Part shown: positions 52,162 through 61,628 of the stretch, piece by piece | Position numbering within the stretch: position 1 is the first letter of the stretch | Layout of the letters: every line of letters starts with the position of its first letter | Source of the DNA: JAWLDA01 sp041686855 | GTDB taxonomy: Bacteria > Bacillota > Limnochordia > DTU080 > RSA5 | NCBI GenBank assembly: GCA_041686855.1 | Contig: JAWLDA010000004.1 | Coordinates: 124,001-188,000 of the forward strand | Direction: 5' to 3' | DNA length: 64,000 bases | The notes under the pieces: generated by a model | Databases searched by the model: none | What the model saw: the letters and a program-made list of their open reading frames with translations, nothing else | Told to the model about the DNA's origin: nothing | Position numbers and translations under genes: made by a program

Positions 52162-53829
52162 ATGGGGCTGAATCGAAGGATTCTCCATTACCGCCGGTAT
52201 CGACAAATCGGCGAGACCTTGATACGGCACGGCTTTGGCTACCTCGTTGAACAACTAGACTTGAGGCATGTGATTCCCACCCGTCTACGCTGGTTTCGGC
52301 GAGAAGAGGTCACGGCAGGCATGTCTTTGGGTGCGCGGATTCGACTTGTTCTCGAGGAGTTGGGCCCTACCTTTGTTAAATTGGGGCAGACCCTCGCCGA
52401 ACGGGGCGACATGCTCCCCGCGTCCATCATCGACGAATTGAGTCTGCTCCAGGATCACGTACCGCCGTTCTCAGTCGACGAGGCGAAGCGGATCGTCGAA
52501 GAAGAGACCGGCCGCAGCCTCGACGCACTCTTTGACGAGTTTGTCGAAGAGCCCCTCGCAGCCGCGTCCATCGCCCAGGTGCATCGGGCGCGTCTTAGCA
52601 CCGGCGAGCAAGTCGTCGTCAAGGTGCGCAGACCGCGCATCGAGTCGACGATTGAGACGGATATCGACATTCTGATGGGGTTGGCCCGGCTCGCGCAGGA
52701 TCGCTTTGCCCTCGAACTGATCGATCCCGTCCAAGTGGTACGTGAATTTGCGCGCATCATCCGTAAAGAGCTCGACTTCCGCATCGAAGGTCGACACCTG
52801 CAGCGCTTTAAGGATAACTTCGACGGTGAGGACGGCGTTCACATCCCCAAGGTGTACTGGACGTATTCGACAGCGCGCCTCTTGGTGATCGAGTACGTCG
52901 AAGGCGTCAAGATCACCGACACGGCCACGCTCGACGCGTGGGGAGTGGATAAACGGCGAGTGGCGCGTCAAAGCGCTGAGGCCTTTCTCAAACAGGTGAT
53001 GCTCGACGGGTATTTCCACGGAGACCCTCATCCGGGAAACCTGCTGGTCCGGGAGGATGGCGTCCTCGCCTTCATAGATTTCGGCGTCGTCGGTCGACTG
53101 GGAATCGACGAGAAGGAGGCCCTGGCCGACATGTTCCTCGGTGTCGTCCGGCTGGACACCGAGCCGATCGTGCGCGGTCTGCGCCGTGCGGGAGCGATCG
53201 ACGGGGAGGTGAATTGGTCGGGCCTGCGCTCAGACCTTGCGGATTTGATCGATCGCCACTATGGCAAGTCGCTCAGAGAGATTGAGATCGGCGTAGTGAT
53301 CTCTGACTTGCTCGAGATCGCGTATCGTCACCGTGTACGGCTGCCGACCGACTTCCTCTTGCTGGGCAAGGCCTTTGTCACCATGGAGGGGATTGGGAAC
53401 GCCCTCGACCCACGCTTTAACGTCGTTGAGATTGCTGAACCTTTTGCGCGCAGGCTGATGGCGGAGCGTTACTCGCCGGAACGAATCCTCGAGAAGTCGC
53501 GCGACTCCCTACGACATTACGCTGACGTCTTTGCTCGCATTCCCACCACGATTGACCAAACGATGACCAAGCTGAACGCGGGTGAGTTGAAAGTGCCGAT
53601 CGAACACCGCGGCCTCGACCGGTTCATCACCCGTCTGGACATCGTGAGTAATCGTATCAGCTTCTCGTTGATCATCGCTGCGCTCATCGTGGGCTCATCG
53701 ATACTTATTCAGGCGGACGCCGGCCCCAGCCTTTACGGCATGCCGATGTTGGGGGTGTTTGGGTACGTCGTTGCGGGTATCTTTGGGATAGGACTTATCC
53801 TTTCCATTCTGCGCTCCGGAAGGTTGTAG
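52162..53829 (+). CDS. ubiB: UbiB/ABC1-family atypical kinase
   Basis: The 555-residue protein kinase-like fold has the family KxGQ motif (FVKLGQTLAERGDMLP), the Ala-rich loop AAASIAQVHRA in place of a Gly-rich loop, HGDPHPGNL and IDFGVVG, and two C-terminal helices anchoring it in the membrane. In proteobacteria UbiB supports ubiquinone synthesis; Bacillota use menaquinone, so the role is probably in another isoprenoid-lipid process. The gene follows DUF456 with GGAGG 17 bases upstream. Confidence 0.9.
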   Translation: MGLNRRILHYRRYRQIGETLIRHGFGYLVEQLDLRHVIPTRLRWFRREEVTAGMSLGARIRLVLEELGPTFVKLGQTLAERGDMLPASIIDELSLLQDHVPPFSVDEAKRIVEEETGRSLDALFDEFVEEPLAAASIAQVHRARLSTGEQVVVKVRRPRIESTIETDIDILMGLARLAQDRFALELIDPVQVVREFARIIRKELDFRIEGRHLQRFKDNFDGEDGVHIPKVYWTYSTARLLVIEYVEGVKITDTATLDAWGVDKRRVARQSAEAFLKQVMLDGYFHGDPHPGNLLVREDGVLAFIDFGVVGRLGIDEKEALADMFLGVVRLDTEPIVRGLRRAGAIDGEVNWSGLRSDLADLIDRHYGKSLREIEIGVVISDLLEIAYRHRVRLPTDFLLLGKAFVTMEGIGNALDPRFNVVEIAEPFARRLMAERYSPERILEKSRDSLRHYADVFARIPTTIDQTMTKLNAGELKVPIEHRGLDRFITRLDIVSNRISFSLIIAALIVGSSILIQADAGPSLYGMPMLGVFGYVVAGIFGIGLILSILRSGRL

Positions 53830-53914
53830 TCGGGGCGCTCGGGACAGGGGCGCACAAGCCCGTTCTCGAAACTAGTATAGACGGATGGGACTGTCACGAA
53901 AGGGGAGCATCGCC

Positions 53915-54370
53915 ATGCAGCTCCTTTTGGTGTTGGCGTTGATCTTTGCAAGCTTTGTCGCTCTGTTTGCGTTGCAAAATGCGCAGACCGTGCCGATCCG
54001 CTTTTTTACGTGGGAGCGAGAGACTTCGATCGCCGTGATTGCGCTCGCTGCCGCCGCCGTGGGCGCGCTCTCGGCCACGCTCGCCGGTACCGTGCGACAG
54101 TTGGCCATGGGTCTGCGGCAGCGTCAACTCAAACACGAGTTGGCTCGGGCGCAGCGCGCGCTCGAGGCCAAAGAGTCCGAGTCACCAAAGCCTAAAGGGG
54201 ATAAGCAGGCGCCGCAGACCGATGGGGCCCCGCCGAGCGCTTTACCTGGCCCCGGGGCGAATGTAACGGAGACGCCCCCGACAGAAGGCGGCACGGGGGG
54301 CCCGGAGAGTCCAAATGACCACACCCCTGCGGAACGGTCCGAACCGCAGACGCCGACAAGGGGCGATTAG
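53915..54370 (+). CDS. LapA-domain membrane protein
   Basis: The 151 residues have two helices (about 1-20 and 36-60) with the LapA/DUF1049 signature LQNAQTVPIRFFTW, then a coiled segment and a Pro/Gly/Glu-rich tail from about residue 90. ATG 53915 lies after AAGGGGAG; an in-frame ATG at 53885 is less well placed. A LapA-domain gene (yrvD) also precedes recJ in Bacillus subtilis. Confidence 0.82.
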   Translation: MQLLLVLALIFASFVALFALQNAQTVPIRFFTWERETSIAVIALAAAAVGALSATLAGTVRQLAMGLRQRQLKHELARAQRALEAKESESPKPKGDKQAPQTDGAPPSALPGPGANVTETPPTEGGTGGPESPNDHTPAERSEPQTPTRGD

Positions 54371-54399
54371 ACATAAACTCTTCCACTTTGAATCGATCG

Positions 54400-57093
54400 A
54401 TGTTGGGTCAACGGTGGGTGGATCGCAATTCTCGAGCGATCCCTCCGGAATTGGAGGCGTTGTCTTACCCGCGCGAGATCCTCGAAGTCCTTGTCGCCCG
54501 CGGTGTGACGACGCCGCAAGGAGTCGAGGCGTTCCTCGACACAGGTCTGCACCGCTTGAGTGATCCCTTCGAACTGAGGGGGATGCGTGAGGCGGTCGAC
54601 CGCATCGTCCGTGCCATCGAGTCTCGGGAGCACGTTTGTATCTACGGGGATTACGACGTAGACGGGCAGACGAGCACGGCGCTGCTGCTACGAGTGCTGC
54701 GTTCGTTTGGCGCGCGCGTACAGGCATACATCCCCCACCGTCAACAAGAGGGTTACGGGCTCAACGTTGCGGCGCTCGAGCGGTTGAAAGGTGAGGGTTG
54801 CACGCTCGTTGTAAGCGTCGACTGCGGCATCTCGGCGTGTGACGAAGCGAGGTGGGCTGCCGCGAACGGTCTCGATCTCGTCATCACCGACCACCACGAG
54901 CCTCCCGCGGCACTGCCGCAAACCGTGGCGCTGGTGAATCCCAAGTTGGACGCTCACGCCGCGCTGCATGATCTGGCCGGCTGCGGGGTGACGTTCAAAC
55001 TCGCGGAAGCCCTCGGGATCGCGCTGGGGAAGGGGCGCGAGGTGGCCCACGAGTACATTGACCTCGTGGCTCTTGGAACCGTTGCGGACGTTGTACCTCT
55101 GCTCCATGAGAATCGCGCACTGGTGCGGGCCGGACTGGAGCGAATCAACTCCGATGCCGCCCTCGTGGGAATTCGGGCATTGTGCGACGTCGCCGGCGTA
55201 AGTCGTCCTGTACGTGCAGGTCACATTGGGTTCTCCATAGCCCCGCGACTCAATGCGGCCGGGCGCATCGGAGACGCAGCAGCTGGTCTCGCCCTACTCA
55301 CAGCCGATTCGTATGAGGAAGCCCGACCCATTGCCGAGTTTCTCAATCTCCAAAACGCTGAGCGGCAAGAGATCGAGGCGGCGGTCGTCGAGGAGGCCCG
55401 ACAGATGATCGAGGCCCAGCGGATGAGCGACCAGCACAGTATCGTCGTCTGCGGGAACGATTGGCATATCGGGGTCGTAGGTATCGCGGCCTCTCGTCTC
55501 GTCGAGGCCCATTACCGGCCAACGGTCGTGCTTACGGTTGAGGAAGGACGGGCGCGCGGCTCGGGTCGAAGCATTCCGGGATTTGACCTCTACAGTGCTC
55601 TCTCAGAGTGCAGCGACCTCTTTGAGGCCTTTGGCGGTCACACTCAGGCGGCGGGGATAACCCTTCCCCTCGAGAACGTCCATCGCTTCCAGAAGCGCTT
55701 CAACGAGGTTGCCGCCGAGCGTCTGAAGGAGGAAGATCTCGTCCCTCGATTAGAATTCGACGGCGAGGTGCCTTTAGAACGGATCACCCTCGAGTGGATC
55801 GAACGATTAGCCCTCTTGGAGCCGTACGGACTTGGCAATCCGACACCCGTCTTCGCCTGTCGGAATGTTGCGCTCTCGGGTTCGGCGGTCGGTCGACAGA
55901 GGGAGCATCTTAAGTGCCGCGTCTGCGCTCCCGAGACGACCCGGGTTGGTGTGGACGGCATTGGGTTCGGCATGGCCGCAGCGGTGCTGGATAGGCTGAG
56001 AGAGTCTGAACTCTACGATGTAGCCTTCACGCCCGAGGTAAACGAGTGGAACGGCCGCAGGCGACCTAGCCTACGGGTGAAAGATATTAGTCTGTCGGCG
56101 CTCGAGTCCCGTCCCCAAGCGGCCCTGTTGGCCGCGGCTCGTCCACTGTGGGAACGGGAGCGTGCGGGCGAGCTGAGCGTATTGAACACTGCATGGTCGG
56201 GGAGGGCAGCTGATCCCCTGATTGTCGACAGTCGGGGCGCGGACAAGCCAGCACTCTTGGCGCAGCTCGTTAAGGCGGGGGAGAGCGCCCTGGTGCAGAC
56301 AAATAGGCAAAGCGTGTGGCAGTTGGCAAATGAATTGGCACAGAGCTCTGCGGCTTTGAAACGAGCCGTATTTCCCTGGCATTCCGGGCTCCTCGAGAGC
56401 CACGCGGAGACGTTGAGCCGAGCCGTAAGCGAGCCGGGGTGGATCGTCGTCGCGGCGGAGCCGCTCCTGGCCGCCGGAGAGCACGACGCAAGAGCGCGTG
56501 ACGAGGTGTGGGCCTTATCGGGGGAAGGCACAGAACGTTTGCACGTGGCCATCATTCTGTGGGAGCCCGTGTGCGATCCGCGCTCGGTTCTCGCCCAAAT
56601 CGAGGCACTTACGAGGCTGGGCGCTAGTCCGAGCCTCCACCTCGCATACGGCACGGACGATGTACGCCGCTTCGCCGCGGCGATCGCAGGCGATCTACCA
56701 AACCTAGAGCAGTTGCGGCGCGCCTACGCTGCGATTCGCGAGATCCTTGGAGAGAGCAAGGGAGGCCGACTCTCCTCGGCGGCTTTGGTTAGCCACCTCA
56801 TGCAGCGACGTCCACAGCTCCTCTCGGAGTATGGATTTGCGCGAGCCGTAGCGATCTTCACGGAGTTACGCCTGCTCGTGCTGGACCAGGAAGGCGTTAA
56901 ACTGCGGGAGACTCGGGGTGAGAAAGTAGACTTGACATGGTCCGTTTTGTATAATGAGTGTAACTTCGTCAGGACCGACGTTTGGGGAGATTTAGAAAGT
57001 CTGGCCTCCCTCCCACCGGATTCATTCTATAAACGGCTGGTCGCCAGTGCGCAACTGATCGAAGAACGCACCCAAGAGATGAACGTTTCCTAA
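54400..57093 (+). CDS. recJ: Single-strand DNA-specific exonuclease RecJ
   Basis: 5'-3' exonuclease of recombination and repair. The protein shows DHH-family motifs YGDYDVDGQTS (near 83), VDCGIS, TDHHEPP (near 163), the DHHA1 motif FGGHTQAAG and a RecJ OB domain. From ATG 54400 there are 897 residues; TTG 54388 is possible and neither has a good ribosome-binding site. That is about 110 residues longer than Bacillus subtilis RecJ (786): beyond about 560 a long C-terminal region carries a helicase-like and winged-helix-like fold of unclear function. apt, usually between recJ and rel, is missing. Confidence 0.92.
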   Translation: MLGQRWVDRNSRAIPPELEALSYPREILEVLVARGVTTPQGVEAFLDTGLHRLSDPFELRGMREAVDRIVRAIESREHVCIYGDYDVDGQTSTALLLRVLRSFGARVQAYIPHRQQEGYGLNVAALERLKGEGCTLVVSVDCGISACDEARWAAANGLDLVITDHHEPPAALPQTVALVNPKLDAHAALHDLAGCGVTFKLAEALGIALGKGREVAHEYIDLVALGTVADVVPLLHENRALVRAGLERINSDAALVGIRALCDVAGVSRPVRAGHIGFSIAPRLNAAGRIGDAAAGLALLTADSYEEARPIAEFLNLQNAERQEIEAAVVEEARQMIEAQRMSDQHSIVVCGNDWHIGVVGIAASRLVEAHYRPTVVLTVEEGRARGSGRSIPGFDLYSALSECSDLFEAFGGHTQAAGITLPLENVHRFQKRFNEVAAERLKEEDLVPRLEFDGEVPLERITLEWIERLALLEPYGLGNPTPVFACRNVALSGSAVGRQREHLKCRVCAPETTRVGVDGIGFGMAAAVLDRLRESELYDVAFTPEVNEWNGRRRPSLRVKDISLSALESRPQAALLAAARPLWERERAGELSVLNTAWSGRAADPLIVDSRGADKPALLAQLVKAGESALVQTNRQSVWQLANELAQSSAALKRAVFPWHSGLLESHAETLSRAVSEPGWIVVAAEPLLAAGEHDARARDEVWALSGEGTERLHVAIILWEPVCDPRSVLAQIEALTRLGASPSLHLAYGTDDVRRFAAAIAGDLPNLEQLRRAYAAIREILGESKGGRLSSAALVSHLMQRRPQLLSEYGFARAVAIFTELRLLVLDQEGVKLRETRGEKVDLTWSVLYNECNFVRTDVWGDLESLASLPPDSFYKRLVASAQLIEERTQEMNVS

Positions 57094-57178
57094 AACGTTT
57101 CATAATGACCGGGACGATTCGTCTTGGGTCACATCCCAGGGCTTCACGTCGTGACGGGTGTCGGGGGAGTTATTCGCC

Positions 57179-59338
57179 GTGAGTCTCAGCGTTCTCTTTG
57201 ATAAGATCAGTTCATACAATCCGGACGTGGACTTGCAACTGGTCGAGCGCGCCTACCGCTACTCTTTGCAGGCTCACGAGGGGCAATACCGCGACTCCGG
57301 AGATCTCTTTTTCAAACATCCCTATGAGGTGGCCAAAATCCTGGCCGACCTCGAATTAGACGTGGTCACGATAGCTGCAGGCCTCCTCCATGACGTCCTC
57401 GAGGATACGGAGGTGAGTCGGGAGGAGCTCCAGGAAGAGTTCGGCCCCGAGGTACTGCACCTCGTCGAAGGTGTGACCAAACTCTCAAAGATTCCATTTC
57501 AGACGACCGAAGAGCACCAGGCACAATCGTTGCGCAAAATGTTCTTGGCGATGGCGCAAGACCTGCGCGTCGTCCTGATCAAGCTGGCCGACCGGCTGCA
57601 CAACATGCGCACCCTTCGCCATCTCCCGCCTGATCGCCAAAAGAAGATCGCCACCGAGACGCTCGAGATTTACACACCGTTGGCCCACAGGCTCGGGATG
57701 TGGAGTCTCAAGTGGGAGATGGAAGACCTCTCCCTGCGCTACCTCGATCCCACCGGCTACTACGACTTGGTGGCTCGCATCGCTCAGAAGCGGCGCGAGC
57801 GAGATGGCGAGCTCGAGGAGATCATGACCCTCTTGCGAGACCGTCTGAGCGAGTTGGGCCTAGGGGCGGAGATTCAGGGGCGTCCGAAACATTTCTACTC
57901 GATCTACCAAAAGATGAAGTTGCAAGGGCGAGACCTTGCCGAGATTTACGATCTTGTCGCTGTACGCGTCATCGTAGACACGGTCAAGGACTGCTACGCT
58001 GTCCTCGGGTTGGTGCACACGTTGTGGAAGCCGGTCCCGGGACGCTTTAAAGACTTCATCGCCATGCCCAAATCCAACCTCTACCAGTCCCTGCACACAA
58101 CGGTGATTGGACCCCGCGGCGAACCACTCGAGATCCAAATACGGACGTGGGAGATGCACCGGATTGCGGAGAAAGGGATCGCCGCTCACTGGCTGTACAA
58201 AGAGGGCGACAAAGGTCAGGAGGAGTTTGATCAGAAAGTGGCCTGGCTGCGCCAGGTGATGGAGTGGCTGCGGGAGATGAAGGACCCGCAGGAGTTTTTG
58301 GAGACGCTTAAGATCGATCTGTTCGAAGACGAGGTGTTTGTTTTTACGCCAAAAGGGGATGTGAAGTCCCTGCCTGCGGGATCCACCCCTGTCGACTTCG
58401 CGTTCGACGTACACACCGACATCGGGTACCATTGCACCGGGGCCAAGGTGAACGGGCGGCTAGTTCCGCTCAATTACACGCTCTCGAACGGTGAGTTTGT
58501 TGAGATCCTTACGTCCAAGAGTTCCTCGCCGAGCCGCGACTGGTTAGGATTCGTGAAGACATCAAAGGCCCGAAGCAAGATTCGAGCCTGGGTAAAGGAA
58601 GAGCAGCGCGACGAGGATACTGAACGAGGGCGGCAGCTTCTTGAACGCGAAGCCAAGAAACTCGGAATAGACCTCAAAGAGGCGATGAAGCCCGATGTGG
58701 TCGCGGATGTGCTGCGGCGATATGGATTTAGTCACATTGACGATTTGTACGCCGCGGTGGGCTATGGTAAAGTTGCGCTTTCACAAGTGCTGGCAAAACT
58801 GTTGGGGCGCGAAGAGTTTGAGATACGCAAGCAACGGGCGAAGGCGGTCAAAAAGGAAGGCGCCGCTCGGCGCAAGCGGGTCGGACCGGAGCAGGGCGTG
58901 CGCGTCAAGGGAATGGACGACTTGCTCGTACGCATCTCGCGGTGCTGTAATCCCGTACCTGGCGACGAGATCGTGGGTTACATTACGCGCGGGCGCGGCG
59001 TCTCCGTCCACCGTGTCGACTGCCCCAACGTCGTTGCGCTCAATCAAGAGGCCGAGCGGAAGATCGACGTCGAGTGGCGGGTCGGAGATACGGGTGCGTT
59101 TGCCGTTGAGATCGAAGTGGAAGCCGTCGACCGGGTGAACTTGTTGTCGAACATCATGACAACAGTCTCTGAAGGACGCACGAACATCGAGTCGGTCAAC
59201 GCCCGCACCACCAAGAGTAAAGTTGCCGTGATTAATCTGGTGGTGGATATTCACGACGTCGATCACATGAACAGTGTGATGGACCGCATCAAAAAGGTGA
59301 ACGGCGTCATGTCGGTGACGCGGGCTCACCCAACGTAG
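57179..59338 (+). CDS. relA: Bifunctional (p)ppGpp synthetase/hydrolase Rel
   Basis: Makes and degrades the alarmone (p)ppGpp. The 719 residues comprise an HD hydrolase (His47 in FFKHPYE, His71-Asp72 in LLHDVLED, RLHNMRT), a synthetase domain (RPKHFYSIYQKM, YDLVAVRVI), a TGS domain (VFVFTPKGDVKSLPAGSTPVDFA region), a zinc-finger/CC region (ISRCCNPVPGD), and a C-terminal ACT domain. Both catalytic sites look intact. GTG 57179 lies 9 bases after GGGGGAG; a GTG at 57158 precedes that site. Confidence 0.95.
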   Translation: MSLSVLFDKISSYNPDVDLQLVERAYRYSLQAHEGQYRDSGDLFFKHPYEVAKILADLELDVVTIAAGLLHDVLEDTEVSREELQEEFGPEVLHLVEGVTKLSKIPFQTTEEHQAQSLRKMFLAMAQDLRVVLIKLADRLHNMRTLRHLPPDRQKKIATETLEIYTPLAHRLGMWSLKWEMEDLSLRYLDPTGYYDLVARIAQKRRERDGELEEIMTLLRDRLSELGLGAEIQGRPKHFYSIYQKMKLQGRDLAEIYDLVAVRVIVDTVKDCYAVLGLVHTLWKPVPGRFKDFIAMPKSNLYQSLHTTVIGPRGEPLEIQIRTWEMHRIAEKGIAAHWLYKEGDKGQEEFDQKVAWLRQVMEWLREMKDPQEFLETLKIDLFEDEVFVFTPKGDVKSLPAGSTPVDFAFDVHTDIGYHCTGAKVNGRLVPLNYTLSNGEFVEILTSKSSSPSRDWLGFVKTSKARSKIRAWVKEEQRDEDTERGRQLLEREAKKLGIDLKEAMKPDVVADVLRRYGFSHIDDLYAAVGYGKVALSQVLAKLLGREEFEIRKQRAKAVKKEGAARRKRVGPEQGVRVKGMDDLLVRISRCCNPVPGDEIVGYITRGRGVSVHRVDCPNVVALNQEAERKIDVEWRVGDTGAFAVEIEVEAVDRVNLLSNIMTTVSEGRTNIESVNARTTKSKVAVINLVVDIHDVDHMNSVMDRIKKVNGVMSVTRAHPT

Positions 59339-59354
59339 AGGATGAACGGATCAC

Positions 59355-59804
59355 GTGAGAGCAGTCGTTCAGCGAGTGAAGTCGGCCTCCGTCACAGTGG
59401 ACGAGCGGTGCGTGGGGGCTGTAGGCCAAGGACTTTTGGTTTTTTTGGGAATTGGTGAGGGGGACGACGAGGAGGCTTGTCGCTATTTGGCGCAAAAAAT
59501 TGCCAACCTCCGTATCTTTGCCGATGAGACGGGTAAGATGACTCGCTCCGTCCAGGAGAGTGGCGGCGATCTCTTGGTGGTCTCTCAATTCACACTTTAT
59601 GGTGACTGTCGCAAAGGGCGGCGGCCAAACTTCACGCGCGCCGCTCGCCCCGACGAAGCCGAACGGCTCTACCGTGCCTTTATAGACGTGCTGCGCTCGG
59701 ATGGTCTGGGGGTCGAGGAGGGAGAGTTTGGTGCGATGATGGACGTCTCAATTGTAAACGACGGGCCGGTTACGCTCTTACTCGACACGGAGGGTGCATT
59801 CTAG
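59355..59804 (+). CDS. dtd: D-aminoacyl-tRNA deacylase
   Basis: Removes D-amino acids wrongly charged to tRNA. The 149 residues show MRAVVQRVKSASVTV, SQFTLYGDCRKGRRPNF and NDGPVTLLLDT (Gly-cisPro motif). GTG start, 16 bases after rel, as in the conserved rel-dtd pair. Confidence 0.95.
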   Translation: MRAVVQRVKSASVTVDERCVGAVGQGLLVFLGIGEGDDEEACRYLAQKIANLRIFADETGKMTRSVQESGGDLLVVSQFTLYGDCRKGRRPNFTRAARPDEAERLYRAFIDVLRSDGLGVEEGEFGAMMDVSIVNDGPVTLLLDTEGAF

Positions 59805-59810
59805 CATTCG

Positions 59811-59840
59811 TTGACACAGTTTTCATCTTTCAGGTACAAT
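59811..59840 (+). promoter_or_regulatory. Strong sigma-A promoter of the PPIase-TPR gene
   Basis: Consensus TTGACA (59811-59816), 18 bases, TACAAT (59835-59840). The transcript would start near 59847, giving a leader of about 135 bases. Confidence 0.8.
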
Positions 59841-59929
59841 ACGATATGTCTCGGTAAGCTGGGAGGGGCCTTTCCTCTCTCATTATCCTTAGAAAACCTT
59901 GCTATGTTCGCATGCACAAATCGCATGGG

Positions 59930-59961
59930 GGCACGTGTGCCTTCCGTGCGTCGATTTTTTT
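59930..59961 (+). promoter_or_regulatory. Leader hairpins ending in seven T residues, possible attenuator
   Basis: GCACG (59931-59935) can pair with CGTGC (59945-59949), 5 bases before a run of seven T (59955-59961). An alternative stem GGCA (59930-59933)/TGCC (59938-59941) competes with it. The T run lies directly before the AAAGGAG of the next gene. The stems are short, so this is only a candidate. Confidence 0.3.
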
Positions 59962-59981
59962 AGAAAAAGGAGCGTGACCGA

Positions 59982-61514
59982 GTGTTTTTTAACAAGCTCC
60001 GTCAACAAATGAAAGGCATCATCATTTTGGTGGTCGTCGCCTTTGCGCTCACTCTGCTTTACGTCGGGGGCGCCGGCGTCCTTACCAACCAGCAACCGAC
60101 GGCTGAGGCCGTCGCCCGTGTTAATGGGACGACCATCGACGCGCTCGAGTTGCGGCAGGCATATCTTGCTCAGGTGAACATGTACCGCCAATTTGGACAG
60201 AATGTGAGCCGCGTGCAGGAAGAGGCGGTCCGTTTCAACACGCTTCGCCAGCTCATCGATTATGAGATTATGCTGCAGGCGGCCAAAGACGAACGAGTGA
60301 CACCCAGCCGCACTGAGTTGGATGAGCGCATGAATCAACTCAAAGAGTATTACGGCGAATCGTTCCGTGATATCCTCCGTCAACAGGGAATGACTGAGCG
60401 CGAGGTGCGCGACCTCATCAGCGAAGAGATGCAGGTCGAAGCGATCCGAACGCAAAAGTCTAGCGTCGCCATCTCCGACGCGGACGTACGTGCGGCCTAC
60501 GACCGCAGCCTGATCGAGCTGAACGCACGGCATATCCTTGTCGAGCCCGAGCCTCTCGAGGACGGAGGTTTGGACTGGGATAGCGCACGCGCACAAGCCG
60601 AGGAGTTGAGCGCCCGTCTGGCGGACGGAGCCGACTTTGCCGAGTTGGCCAAGGAGCACAGCGACGATACCGGCAGCGCAGAGAGCGGTGGTGAGATCGG
60701 CTGGGTAAGCGCCGATTCTCCGCTGGTGTCGGAGTTCATCGACGCACTTTTCGCACTCGAGGTTAACGAAGTGTCGGCACCGGTCCGCTCGCAGTTTGGT
60801 TACCATATTATTCAGGCGACGGAGCAGCGGGAGCGCGAGACCGAAGCGGAGCCCTTTGAGGACGTAAAGGAGAGCCTGCGCGAACAGCTTGAGAGTGAGC
60901 GGGGCGAGGCCCAGTTTCTCGCTTGGTTGAACGAGAAGCGGGAGAATGCCGAAGTGGCCATTCTGGATCCTCAGTTGCGTGCTTACCAGTTCGTGCAGAA
61001 CAACCGGCTCGACCAGGCGATCGCACAGTATCGTGAAGCGATCTCGGCCAACCCGGGCGATCCGTACCTCTATTATCGCCTCGCGAGTGTGCTCGACCGG
61101 GTGGACGCTGCCGATGAAGCGCTAGATGCTTATAAGACGGCGGCGGAGATGGGTTCGGGAGACCCACAACTCTGGTTCGCTCTGGGACAAGCGTATCAAG
61201 AGCGCGAAGAGAATGAGCAGGCGCGCGATGCCTACGTCCGTGCCTCCGAGCTCTCACCGAATGACCTGGTCGTTCACCAGATCCTCCAACAGATCTTTAC
61301 CGAGTTGGGCGAGGAAGAGCTGGCCGAGGCGGAAGCGACCAAGATCACTGAGATTCAGGCGATCTACGAAGAGCAGGCGCGCCAGCAGCAAGAGCAGCAA
61401 GCGCGTGAGCAGGAGCTCCTCAAGCAGCTTGAGGCGGCACGTCAAAGCGACGAAGCTGAGGGCGACGGGGCCCCAGAGACGCCTTCGTCCGAGGAGACGA
61501 GCCAGACTCCGTAG
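59982..61514 (+). CDS. Membrane-anchored parvulin-type PPIase with C-terminal TPR repeats
   Basis: Predicted extracytoplasmic folding factor. Of 510 residues, one helix (about 11-34, no lipobox cysteine) is followed by a SurA/PpiD-like N-terminal chaperone domain (45-165), a rotamase domain (about 178-285; ARHILVE, GGEIGWV, FGYHIIQ), three TPR units (about 335-445; YREAISANPGDPYLYYRLA pattern), and a Gln/Glu-rich coiled tail. The anchor and chaperone part resemble PrsA and PpiD; the TPR extension is unusual for either. GTG 59982, 9 bases after AAAGGAG. Confidence 0.85.
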   Translation: MFFNKLRQQMKGIIILVVVAFALTLLYVGGAGVLTNQQPTAEAVARVNGTTIDALELRQAYLAQVNMYRQFGQNVSRVQEEAVRFNTLRQLIDYEIMLQAAKDERVTPSRTELDERMNQLKEYYGESFRDILRQQGMTEREVRDLISEEMQVEAIRTQKSSVAISDADVRAAYDRSLIELNARHILVEPEPLEDGGLDWDSARAQAEELSARLADGADFAELAKEHSDDTGSAESGGEIGWVSADSPLVSEFIDALFALEVNEVSAPVRSQFGYHIIQATEQRERETEAEPFEDVKESLREQLESERGEAQFLAWLNEKRENAEVAILDPQLRAYQFVQNNRLDQAIAQYREAISANPGDPYLYYRLASVLDRVDAADEALDAYKTAAEMGSGDPQLWFALGQAYQEREENEQARDAYVRASELSPNDLVVHQILQQIFTELGEEELAEAEATKITEIQAIYEEQARQQQEQQAREQELLKQLEAARQSDEAEGDGAPETPSSEETSQTP

Positions 61515-61568
61515 AGCAAGACGCCACAGACCGAATAGTTTCGGTAACGAACGAGACTCTAGGGTTAA

Positions 61569-61595
61569 AGGCTCCCGGCTTAGCGCCGGGAGCCT
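61569..61595 (+). repeat. Perfect inverted repeat between the PPIase gene and hisS
   Basis: AGGCTCCCGGC (61569-61579) and GCCGGGAGCCT (61585-61595) form an 11-bp stem with a TTAGC loop. TAGCACGGG follows rather than a T run, so it is not a canonical terminator. It may be an RNA processing or stabilising element or a weak terminator. Confidence 0.55.
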
Positions 61596-61628
61596 AGCAC
61601 GGGAAAGGCGAGGGAGGAACCACAGGGC

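Noticed and set aside
56932..56955. TTGACA followed by TATAAT inside the end of recJ
   Set aside because: The spacer is only 12 bases, too short for sigma-A, and the site lies within coding sequence 224 bases before rel.
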